64,000 nt of DNA from CAVPDG01 sp963702535. Its GTDB lineage: Bacteria; Chloroflexota; Anaerolineae; Anaerolineales; UBA4823. The stretch covers positions 744,001 to 808,000 of the forward strand of contig CAVPDG010000004.1 in NCBI GenBank assembly GCA_963702535.1. The letters run 5' to 3'. The notes beneath the pieces were generated by a model. It was not told the origin of the DNA. It saw nothing but the letters and a program-made list of their open reading frames with translations, and searched no databases. Made by a program: the position numbers and the translations under genes. Position 1 is the stretch's first letter, and each line of letters opens with the position of its first letter. Positions 9,866 to 21,275 of the stretch are shown here, in pieces.

Positions 9866-10897
9866 ATGAATCCATTACCTTTACCGCCGCATTATCATCC
9901 TGCCTCCGTCGGGCAGGTCTGGCGCGTCCCGTACCAGGAACGCGCGGCTCAGGCAGTGCAGTGGGCGGAGAAGTACGCCATTGCTCCCGCGGCTTCCGAC
10001 AGAGTGCGGCTTTTGCTGATTGCCGTGGATGTGCAAAATACTTTCTGCATCCCAGAGTTTGAGCTGTTCGTCGGCGGACGCTCGGGGAAGGGAGCCGTCG
10101 AAGACAATCAGCGCCTGTGTGAATTCATCTATCGCAACCTGGGCGCATTGACGGAAATTACCCTGACCCTGGATACGCACCGAGCAATGCAGATCTTCCA
10201 TCCCATCTTCCTGGTGGACGCGGCAGGCAATCATCCCTCGCCGATGACGCTGGTCTCGCACGAAGATGTGCACTCCGGTCGCTGGATGTTTAACCCGCAG
10301 GTAGCCAGCAGCCTGGGCATCACCCCAGAATACGGTCAGGAGCATCTTCTTCATTACACGAAAGAATTGAAGGAGCGGCACAAATACGACCTGACAATTT
10401 GGCCCTACCACGCCATGTTCGGCGGCATCGGTCACGCAGTGGTGCCGGCAGTAGAAGAAGCCATCTTCTTCCACACCATCGCACGCAACAGCCAGGTGGA
10501 CCTGATCGTCAAAGGTCAAATGGTTCTAACCGAGAGCTATTCAGCCATAGGTCCGGAGGTGTTGGACGACGCCCAGGGCAAGCAGATCGCCCAGAAGAAC
10601 CAGAAATTCCTGCAGAAGCTGATCGAGTTTGATGCGGTGGTGGTTGCAGGTCAAGCCAAGTCTCACTGCGTGGCATGGACGTTGGAGGATCTGCTGGGAG
10701 CGTTACAAGCCCACGATGAGCGTCTTGCTCAAAAAATCTATCTCCTCGAGGATTGCACCTCGCCGGTCGTCGTTCCCGGCGTAGTCGATTACACAGACGA
10801 AGCAGAGGCTGCATACCAGCGCTTTGCTCAAGCCGGGATGCATCTTGTGCGCTCCGACCAGCCGCTGGAGGAGTGGCCCGGATTATCCGGTATTTAG
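9866..10897 (+). CDS. Isochorismatase/nicotinamidase-superfamily hydrolase
   Basis: Cysteine hydrolase of 343 residues. The catalytic Asp is in LIAVDVQNTF, the nucleophile Cys is in GQAKSHCVAW, and a probable catalytic Lys is in IVKGQ. Metal-site residues are likely in THRAMQIFHP. The fold is that of nicotinamidase, but the protein is over 100 residues longer than PncA because of an N-terminal extension and an internal insertion, so the substrate is uncertain. It ends the run of genes that starts at dnaB. Confidence 0.82.
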   Translation: MNPLPLPPHYHPASVGQVWRVPYQERAAQAVQWAEKYAIAPAASDRVRLLLIAVDVQNTFCIPEFELFVGGRSGKGAVEDNQRLCEFIYRNLGALTEITLTLDTHRAMQIFHPIFLVDAAGNHPSPMTLVSHEDVHSGRWMFNPQVASSLGITPEYGQEHLLHYTKELKERHKYDLTIWPYHAMFGGIGHAVVPAVEEAIFFHTIARNSQVDLIVKGQMVLTESYSAIGPEVLDDAQGKQIAQKNQKFLQKLIEFDAVVVAGQAKSHCVAWTLEDLLGALQAHDERLAQKIYLLEDCTSPVVVPGVVDYTDEAEAAYQRFAQAGMHLVRSDQPLEEWPGLSGI

Positions 10898-10914
10898 ACC
10901 GATTGCATCGGATA

Positions 10915-10943
10915 TTGACATTCCATGAAATCTATGTGATACT
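10915..10943 (+). promoter_or_regulatory. Strong sigma-70-like promoter
   Basis: A perfect TTGACA at 10915-10920, a 17-base spacer, and GATACT at 10938-10943 (4 of 6 match). Transcription would start near 10950 and run into the small ORF and hairpins below. Confidence 0.6.
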
Positions 10944-11011
10944 TTACGTGCTTGCTCATCAGGTGAAGGAATGTCCGTTTGCTATCCCACCGAAGAGGAG
11001 GTGATGCCGTG

Positions 11012-11068
11012 ATGGTTGATAGTAGTTACCAACATAGCGCTGCGGCATCCCTCCTGAAACTCGGATAG
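11012..11068 (+). CDS. Possible 18-residue leader or small peptide
   Basis: An ORF of MVDSSYQHSAAASLLKLG with an ideal Shine-Dalgarno AGGAGGTGAT at 10996-11005, six bases before ATG 11012 (GTG at 11009 is also in frame). Its 3' half lies inside a 12-bp inverted repeat. It could be a leader peptide, a stand-alone small protein, or a chance reading of a structured RNA. No homologue is known to me. Confidence 0.4.
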   Translation: MVDSSYQHSAAASLLKLG

Positions 11069-11082
11069 GTTGCCGCAGCGCT
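11036..11082 (+). ncRNA. Structured RNA element: perfect 12-bp stem with CCCTCCT loop
   Basis: AGCGCTGCGGCA at 11036-11047 pairs perfectly with 11071-11082 around a 23-base loop. The loop begins TCCCTCCTGAAACTCGG and contains an anti-Shine-Dalgarno-like CCCTCCT that could pair with AGGAGG just upstream. With the promoter at 10915 and the hairpin at 11089 it forms a compact unit of about 160 bases. It matches no riboswitch or housekeeping RNA that I recognise. Confidence 0.45.
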
Positions 11083-11088
11083 ACAGGG

Positions 11089-11108
11089 AGCCGCTCGTAA
11101 GGGCGGCT
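11089..11108 (+). terminator. Terminator-like hairpin ending the small unit
   Basis: AGCCGC at 11089-11094 pairs with GCGGCT at 11103-11108 and is followed by TCTTGCGTT, a weak T-rich tail. Confidence 0.45.
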
Positions 11109-11137
11109 TCTTGCGTTAATCTCACAGGCTCTCGCGG

Positions 11138-11143
11138 TATAAT
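11138..11143 (+). promoter_or_regulatory. -10 box before the mutase subunit gene
   Basis: A perfect TATAAT 110 bases before the mcmA2 start. TTGCGT at 11111 is too far upstream for a normal -35 box, so only the -10 is clear. Confidence 0.4.
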
Positions 11144-11253
11144 CTCATCAGGATTTACGCAGACCGGTTCAATGGGAGACCGATCCATCGGGAACATCCA
11201 GCGTCGACTGTGTAAATCCAACCGATCCTACTCAACGAACTGGAAGGGAATTT

Positions 11254-11664
11254 ATGGGCGAACGAAAAATTCGTGTACTGGTCGCCAAGCCGGGATTAGA
11301 TGGACACGACCGGGGAGCCAAGGTGGTAGCGCGTTCGCTCCGCGATGCAGGTATGGAAGTGATCTACACCGGATTACGCCAAACCCCAGAAATGATCAGC
11401 GAAGCTGCTCTACAAGAGGATGTCGATGCAGTGGGGCTTTCAATCCTGTCCGGAGCGCACATGGCTCTGGTGCCACGTATCTTTGAGCTGCTCAAAGCCA
11501 ACGGGCAGGAAGATGTAAAGGTATTCGTGGGGGGAATTATTCCGGATGAGGATGTGCCCCGCTTGATCGAGATGGGGGTGGTCGGCGTTTACGGTCCTGG
11601 GACATTGACAGAGCAGATCATCCAGGATGTCCGCAAAGCGGTTGGGGAGGGGACTGGCGCTTGA
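11254..11664 (+). CDS. Methylmalonyl-CoA mutase, B12-binding small subunit
   Basis: Cobalamin-binding subunit (136 residues) of a split mutase that interconverts methylmalonyl-CoA and succinyl-CoA. It has the base-off B12 motif in GLDGHDRGAKVVA and the conserved GLSILSGAH and FVGGIIPDEDV. The catalytic subunit is encoded far away at 26.7-28.4 kb on the other strand. The next gene, meaB, overlaps by four bases. Confidence 0.92.
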   Translation: MGERKIRVLVAKPGLDGHDRGAKVVARSLRDAGMEVIYTGLRQTPEMISEAALQEDVDAVGLSILSGAHMALVPRIFELLKANGQEDVKVFVGGIIPDEDVPRLIEMGVVGVYGPGTLTEQIIQDVRKAVGEGTGA

Positions 11665-12683
11665 AGGATGTGAGCTCGCTGGTCGAACCTGTCAGACAGG
11701 GCAGCCGGTTGGCGCTCGGCAGGTTGTTGACTCAAGTCGAGAATGATACGGAAGATGGGCGCCAGGCTTTGGCTCGCCTGTTCCGTTATACAGGCAATGC
11801 TCATCTCGTCGGTGTAACCGGCGCGCCGGGGACGGGAAAATCCTCTCTCGTCAACCGGCTGGCATATCATTACCGCCATCCCGAACAGGATGCAGGCGCA
11901 CGCAGGGTGGGTGTTATCGCGGTAGATCCATCCAGCCCGTTCACCGGTGGGGCGATCCTGGGCGACCGGGTGCGCATGCGCGACCTGGCGGGCGATCCGG
12001 GTGTGTTCATTCGTTCGATGGCGTCACGCGGCTCTCTCGGCGGGTTGGCTGCCGCTACTGCCGCGGCTGTGGATGTGATGGATGCCGCCGGCTTCGAGAT
12101 CATTCTGATCGAAACAGTCGGGGCGGGTCAGGGGGAAGTGGACGTTGCCAGCCTGGCACATACCACGCTGGTGGTTGAAGCTCCTGGGTTAGGCGACGAT
12201 ATCCAGGCGATCAAAGCCGGTATCCTGGAGATCGCAGATATCCTGGTGATCAACAAGGCGGATATGCCGGGCGTGGAAAATACCGAACGCGCTTTGCGCG
12301 GGCTCTTGCAGCCTGGTGCGCACCATCTGAGCGATCACCGCATGGGACAGCTTGCTTTGCTTGAGGAATTTACCCCGAGTGACGGGCTGGCTTGGGAGCC
12401 GCCTATTTTGCGCACCGTGGCGACAGAGGATGCCGGCATCGCGCACCTGGTTGCCGAGATTGACAAGCACCGCGAGTACTTGCAGAAGAGCGGCAATTGG
12501 GAAAAGCAAGCTCGTTTGCGGTTGATGACTCAATTGGAGCACCTGCTCAAAGCGGAGCTGGTATCGCGCTGGCGCAGCACGGTAACGGAGCGACACGTGC
12601 AAACGGTCTTGGCGCGGCTCGATCGACGGGAGATATCTCCCTGGCAGGCTGTGGAGATGCTCCTGGATGGGGGGAGTGAATGA
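11661..12683 (+). CDS. meaB: Mutase-associated GTPase MeaB/ArgK family
   Basis: G-protein chaperone that gates cofactor loading and protects methylmalonyl-CoA mutase. Walker A is TGAPGTGKSSLVNRL, the switch region includes ETVGAGQGEVDVA, and base recognition is VINKADM. At 340 residues it is full length. It starts with TTG overlapping the mcmA2 stop, which indicates translational coupling, and its stop overlaps the next start. Confidence 0.93.
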   Translation: MKDVSSLVEPVRQGSRLALGRLLTQVENDTEDGRQALARLFRYTGNAHLVGVTGAPGTGKSSLVNRLAYHYRHPEQDAGARRVGVIAVDPSSPFTGGAILGDRVRMRDLAGDPGVFIRSMASRGSLGGLAAATAAAVDVMDAAGFEIILIETVGAGQGEVDVASLAHTTLVVEAPGLGDDIQAIKAGILEIADILVINKADMPGVENTERALRGLLQPGAHHLSDHRMGQLALLEEFTPSDGLAWEPPILRTVATEDAGIAHLVAEIDKHREYLQKSGNWEKQARLRLMTQLEHLLKAELVSRWRSTVTERHVQTVLARLDRREISPWQAVEMLLDGGSE

Positions 12684-13214
12684 TCAACGGCGGTAGTATC
12701 CGCTTGCGTGCGGTTGAGCGGGCAGACCTGCCGCTCTTCGTGCTCTGGCTCAATGACCCTGAGGTGCGCGCCGGGTTGGAAATATTCCTGCCATTCTCAT
12801 TGGCTGAGGAGGAGCGCTGGTACGAGCGTATGCTGGAGACTCCTGCAGCAGAGCATGTCCTGGCGATCGATCATTGTGAACAGGATCACTGGAGGTTGGT
12901 CGGCACGTGTGGCTTACACAATTTCGACTGGCGGGCGCGCATCAGCCGAGGCGGGCATTTCGATCGGTGATAAAACATGTTGGAACAAGGGTTACGGGAC
13001 GAATGTCATGCGCTTGTTACTGCAGCACGGATTTGACACTCTCAACCTCAACCGGGTATATTTAAGGGTATATGCGAACAACCTGCGTGCCATCCGTTGC
13101 TATGAAAAAACCGGTTTTGTGCTGGAAGGGCGCATGCGCCAGGCGCAGTATCAAAATGGCGAATACCTCGATATCCTGTTGATGAGCGTGCTCAGGTCTG
13201 AATGGGATCAATAG
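12680..13214 (+). CDS. GNAT acetyltransferase, RimJ/RimL type (frameshift)
   Basis: N-acetyltransferase fold. The N-terminal part reads IRLRAVERADLPLFVLWLND, and the acetyl-CoA region reads GISIGDKTCWNKGYGTNVMR followed by NLRAIRCYEKTGF. The frame changes near 12945-12960, so the first 90 residues and the last 90 are in different frames; joined they give a normal 178-residue enzyme. It is coupled to meaB by a 4-base overlap. The acceptor is unknown (ribosomal protein, other protein N-terminus or small molecule). Confidence 0.82.
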
Positions 13215-13241
13215 TTGCATAGTTAATTGGCAGGAGAAGCT

Positions 13242-14231
13242 ATGACACATCTCGTTGGGCGTGATCAAAATTTATATGGAGAGATCAAGCTGTTCGCGGG
13301 TACGGGCTGTCCCGAGCTGGCAGGCGATATCGCCCGTTATCTTGGATTACCGCTGAGCGGACGCGATGTACACTTGTTCCCCAACGACAATCTCTTCGTC
13401 CGTTTGCACAATTCTGTGCGCGGCCAGGATGTCTACGTGATCCAGACAACATCTTACCCGGTGCATCGCAATTTGATGGAGCTGCTCATTATGCTCCAGA
13501 CGCTGCGCCTGGATTCCGCAGCCCGGGTGACCGCCGTCATTCCGTATGTGTGCTATGCCCGCTCGGATAAAAAAGATAAGCCACGCGTCCCCATAACGGC
13601 TCGCCTGGTTGCGGATATGATCGAGGTGGCAGGGGCTGATCGTTACATCACCCTTGATCTGCATGCCGGTCAGATACAAGGATTTTTTTCCATTCCGGGC
13701 GACGTCCTCACTTCATTTCACATCCTCTCAGAGCATATCATCAAGCTATTACCGCAGATGAAGGATCCGGTTGTCGTTGCCGCCGATCTGGGATTTGCCA
13801 AGAAGGGTCGCAATTTTGCAGCCAAGATCAATGCGCCTATCGCCTTCATCGAAAAACGCCGTTCCGGAGATGATGATCGCGCTGCTGCACTGACGATTAT
13901 CGGGGACGTCGAAGATCGAGATGTGATCGTGATCGATGATGAGGTGGACACGGCAGGCTCCGTCTCTGAGGCGGTCAAGAAGGTGAAGTTACATGGCGCC
14001 CGCGATGTCTATATGATATTTGTCCATGCCGTGCTCTCGGACCCGGCAGTGACTCGCCTGTCTGAGCTACCGTTGAAGCAGATCATTACCACCGATACCA
14101 TTCCCATCCCCCCTGAGAAGCGCGCCCGTCTCCAAGACCGGCTGACGGTTCTTTCTGTAGCTCCGCTCCTGGCGGAGGTGATTCTGCGTGCGCACGAGGG
14201 GCGGAGCGTGGGCGAGTTGTTCGATGAATGA
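13242..14231 (+). CDS. prs: Ribose-phosphate pyrophosphokinase
   Basis: Makes PRPP from ribose-5-phosphate and ATP. The flexible-loop region reads YARSDKKDKPRVPITARL, the Asp-His pair ITLDLHAGQIQGFF is intact, and the PRPP loop VIVIDDEVDTAGS is present. ATG 13242 is chosen because AGGAG lies 5-9 bases upstream. At 329 residues it is of normal length. It is followed three bases later by mutM. Confidence 0.95.
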   Translation: MTHLVGRDQNLYGEIKLFAGTGCPELAGDIARYLGLPLSGRDVHLFPNDNLFVRLHNSVRGQDVYVIQTTSYPVHRNLMELLIMLQTLRLDSAARVTAVIPYVCYARSDKKDKPRVPITARLVADMIEVAGADRYITLDLHAGQIQGFFSIPGDVLTSFHILSEHIIKLLPQMKDPVVVAADLGFAKKGRNFAAKINAPIAFIEKRRSGDDDRAAALTIIGDVEDRDVIVIDDEVDTAGSVSEAVKKVKLHGARDVYMIFVHAVLSDPAVTRLSELPLKQIITTDTIPIPPEKRARLQDRLTVLSVAPLLAEVILRAHEGRSVGELFDE

Positions 14232-14234
14232 CCC

Positions 14235-15065
14235 ATGCCTGAGCTTCCTGAGGTAGAGACAATCGCCCGAAACTTGCGCCAGGGGACGGAGGCGTCTCCC
14301 GGGCTGGTTGGGGAAATCATTACTTCGGGGCAGGTGCTTTGGGAGCGGAGTCTTGCGTTCCCGAGCGTGATCGAGTTTACATCCCGTATCCGCCTCCAGC
14401 GTATAGATGCTATCTCGCGGCGGGGTAAATACCTGGTCCTGCACCTGGACGGAGCCACGCTCCTGATCCACCTGCGCATGAGCGGCGACCTGCTGCTGGA
14501 GAGGGTCAATGACCCGCTATTGCCGCACCACAGGCTGTTATTGGAGTTTCAATCGGGTCGCAGGTTAGCCTTCCACGATCCACGCAAATTCGGCAGGGTC
14601 TGGCTCACAGATCACCCTGAGATGGTGTTGGGCTCTTTGGGTCCCGAGCCATTGGATGAGCATTTCGGCGCCGATGATCTCTACCAGCGGCTCCAGCAAA
14701 AACACCGCCAGCTAAAACCGCTCCTGCTGGATCAAACCTTCCTGGCAGGCGTTGGCAATATCTATGCCGATGAAGCGCTCTTCCTGGCGTGCCTTCACCC
14801 CTTGAGCTTCGCCAACTCGCTCTCTAAGGTACAGGCGACTGGTCTCTGGTCCAGCATCCGCCAGGTGTTGCGCGAGGGGATCGAGAGGAACGGCGCCAGC
14901 ATCGATTGGGTCTACCGCGGGGGGGATTTCCAGAACTATTTCCGGGTTTACCAGCGTACTGCCGAGCCCTGTTACCGCTGCGGCGCTGCGATCCAGCGGA
15001 TGGTCATTGGTCAGCGCGGTACACACTTCTGTCCGGTCTGCCAGCCGCTGGGCGCCGGCACATAA
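14235..15065 (+). CDS. mutM: Formamidopyrimidine-DNA glycosylase
   Basis: Removes 8-oxoguanine and Fapy lesions and nicks the abasic site. The catalytic N-terminus MPELPEVETI with Pro2/Glu3 is intact, GVGNIYADEALF forms part of the H2TH region, and the C-terminal zinc finger is CYRCGAAIQRM...CPVCQ. 276 residues, normal length. It is probably cotranscribed with prs. Confidence 0.95.
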   Translation: MPELPEVETIARNLRQGTEASPGLVGEIITSGQVLWERSLAFPSVIEFTSRIRLQRIDAISRRGKYLVLHLDGATLLIHLRMSGDLLLERVNDPLLPHHRLLLEFQSGRRLAFHDPRKFGRVWLTDHPEMVLGSLGPEPLDEHFGADDLYQRLQQKHRQLKPLLLDQTFLAGVGNIYADEALFLACLHPLSFANSLSKVQATGLWSSIRQVLREGIERNGASIDWVYRGGDFQNYFRVYQRTAEPCYRCGAAIQRMVIGQRGTHFCPVCQPLGAGT

Positions 15066-15181
15066 CAAGTTTGATAGTTGCCCTCCTGAATTTTCTGAAA
15101 TAGAATTGAACATAGATTATCCATTGAGTGGATAGCCAGATAGGACGCCAGAAGTTCATTTCTCAGGCAGGAGTACGCAGC

Positions 15182-15877
15182 ATGGGTGATATCTCTTTCT
15201 TGATCTTGATAGCGCTGGTTGCTATTGGTATCGGTTTTGCGCTGGGCAGCCTGGTAACCGGATCGCGCGGCGAGCGGTTGCAAGATGAAAAGCCAAAGAC
15301 CTCGCCGGTAGCCAACCTGGTGCAAGTGGCTGGCGTCATGACCGACCGGAGCGGCAAGGCGGTATTCTTACAGGTCGAAGGCAAGGTGATCCGCTCGACC
15401 AATGACTTAAGCAGGGAGCAGCGGACCCGTTTGTCGCCTTATTTTGAGGTTTTGGCTTCCTGGTTCAGCTTGCCTGCCAGTAAACCCACCCAGGCTGTTG
15501 CGCCGCTTCTCTCCTTCGAGGGCAGTAGCGAGCCAGCCACCCTGCAGCCCGCTGCAGTCGCCTCCGACCCGTCTTCGATCCAGCGACCCAGCCTGAACCC
15601 GATCAATATCCTGGCGCGCGCCATCCAGGCGGACGTCACTGTCCCCAAGGCATCAGCCAAGAGCATCGCTGCTCAGATCGATGAGATCCTTCAGGAAAAG
15701 ATCGAAGGCACAGACATGGCTCAACGCGGCGTGCGCCTGCTGGAGCTTCCGAACAAAGGGATGGTGGTCATGGTGGGGTTGGACCAATATAGCGGGGTTG
15801 ACGAAGTTCCGGATGATGAGATCCGCAGCATGATCAAGTTGGCTGTTGCGGAATGGGAGACCCGGGTTTCTCAATAA
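15182..15877 (+). CDS. Membrane-anchored protein of unknown function
   Basis: About 231 residues from ATG 15182, which follows AGGCAGGAG. One N-terminal membrane segment (ISFLILIALVAIGIGFALG) anchors a soluble domain, a Ser/Pro/Ala-rich linker around residues 100-140, and a C-terminal domain of about 80 residues ending in IRSMIKLAVAEWE. I do not recognise a family. It ends at a hairpin convergent with add. Confidence 0.75.
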   Translation: MGDISFLILIALVAIGIGFALGSLVTGSRGERLQDEKPKTSPVANLVQVAGVMTDRSGKAVFLQVEGKVIRSTNDLSREQRTRLSPYFEVLASWFSLPASKPTQAVAPLLSFEGSSEPATLQPAAVASDPSSIQRPSLNPINILARAIQADVTVPKASAKSIAAQIDEILQEKIEGTDMAQRGVRLLELPNKGMVVMVGLDQYSGVDEVPDDEIRSMIKLAVAEWETRVSQ

Positions 15878-15880
15878 GAT

Positions 15881-16918
15881 TTAGGAAGCGTTCAGATCAG
15901 AAAACCTGGCTGCAAGGTGACGCGCCAGGTTTTCTTTTTCTGCCTGTGGCAGGAAAGCAGCATTGGCTGCGGCAATCACCCGGTTTTGGAGGCTATTCAG
16001 AGACCATTTGTAACCCTCGCATACCAGCCGGTATTCATCTGCCAGGGTGATTTGGGAGATTCCCGGGTCGTCCGAATGAAGGGTCACATTCAATCCCAGC
16101 TCTGCCATGCGGGTGACCGGGTGGCTTTCCGTTGGCGAGACAGCGCCTGACTGGTAGTTGCTGGTGATGCACACTTCCAAGGGGGTATTCTCTTGCCGGG
16201 CAAGGTCGAAAGCTGCTGGCGATTCGAGTATCCGGATGCCATGCCCGATGCGGTCGGCTTCGAATCGGGAAATCGCCTGGGCAATGTTATCCCCGCTGCC
16301 CCATTCACCGGCATGCACGGTAAGATATAAGCCGTTTCGCTTTGCAGTCTTGAAAATCTCCACAAAGGGCTCGGCTGGAAAGTCAGCCTCGTTGCCCGCC
16401 AGATCCAGCCCAACAATCCCCTCGTTGAGCCTCTCGGCAGCCAGGTAGGATACCTGCGCAGCCAACGCCGGGTTTTCGTGGCGGTTGATACTGGCAATCA
16501 GGCGCGTGGTGATACCGTGCTCAGCTTGCGCCTGGCGGGCGCCTTCAATCACCCAATCCATCACCTGCGCGAGGGAAAAACCCTGGGCTTTGCTCAAAGC
16601 GACCGGGGTGAAGCGCAGCTCCAGATATACTACTTGATCGGCGGCGGCGTCTGCGATCGCTTCCCGGGTGATGCGCGTGATGATTTCCGGGGAGCGGTAG
16701 AAGAGGCGCAGCGTGCTGAACTTGGAAAGAAAATTCTCGAAGGTGAGCGGCTCGCCAGCCTGGATCTGCACCATACTGCGCAGCTCTGCGGTGGGCGGTA
16801 GCTCCATCGCCTCCGACCTCGCCAGCTCGCGCAACGTGCTGAAGCGTAGCGAGCCTTCCAGGTGGCGGTGCAGGTCGACTTTTGGAATGCTGCGGTAAAA
16901 CTCTGCGGATTTTTCCAA
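15881..16918 (-). CDS. add: Adenosine deaminase
   Basis: Zinc hydrolase converting adenosine to inosine. Metal and catalytic motifs are all present: KVDLHRHLEGS, TVHAGEWG and TLHSDDPGI. 345 residues, intact. It lies immediately downstream of secA on the same strand, 9 bases after its end. Related enzymes can act on other amino-purines, so the exact substrate is inferred. Confidence 0.92.
   Translation of the reverse strand: MEKSAEFYRSIPKVDLHRHLEGSLRFSTLRELARSEAMELPPTAELRSMVQIQAGEPLTFENFLSKFSTLRLFYRSPEIITRITREAIADAAADQVVYLELRFTPVALSKAQGFSLAQVMDWVIEGARQAQAEHGITTRLIASINRHENPALAAQVSYLAAERLNEGIVGLDLAGNEADFPAEPFVEIFKTAKRNGLYLTVHAGEWGSGDNIAQAISRFEADRIGHGIRILESPAAFDLARQENTPLEVCITSNYQSGAVSPTESHPVTRMAELGLNVTLHSDDPGISQITLADEYRLVCEGYKWSLNSLQNRVIAAANAAFLPQAEKENLARHLAARFSDLNAS
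15900..15938 (+). terminator. Rho-independent terminator inside the add 3' end
   Basis: GAAAACCTGGC at 15900-15910 pairs with 15924-15934 and leads into TTTCTTTTT on the plus strand. It ends the upstream membrane-protein gene and overlaps the last codons of the convergent add gene. Confidence 0.75.
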
Positions 16919-16927
16919 TTTGGGTTA

Positions 16928-21005
<4,078 letters not shown>

Positions 21006-21027
21006 TCGGTTTTTCCTCGTGCGAGCG

Positions 21028-21172
21028 ATTATAGCATAGTGAGATAAGAAAGAGATAAAAGGGACAATCTAAGGCGTGGATGGGAAGGGCGCGGCAGCGA
21101 CCGGGTTTCGCCTTAAATTGTCGAGATTTTAAGCCAAACGTCAGCCTGGCGTAGGGCGGCTCGTGCTATAAT
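21028..21172. promoter_or_regulatory. Divergent secA/dnaE promoter region
   Basis: ATTATA at 21028-21033 is a TATAAT -10 box for secA on the minus strand. TATAAT at 21167-21172, preceded by GTGC, is a -10 box for dnaE on the plus strand. Neither has a clear -35 box. The 270-base gap between the genes holds no other feature I can support. Confidence 0.5.
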
Positions 21173-21275
21173 CCCTCTATCGTGAGCTGGCGCTGGGGTG
21201 GGCTACGGGTTGGGCTGCGACCCGTATATGCCCCATATTTAGGGGTCTTTGATTCCCGTTTAATGAATTAACGAT

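Noticed and set aside
10898..11253. Cobalamin riboswitch before the B12-dependent mutase gene
   Set aside because: No B12-box-like conserved sequence is visible, and the structured element does not match that class.
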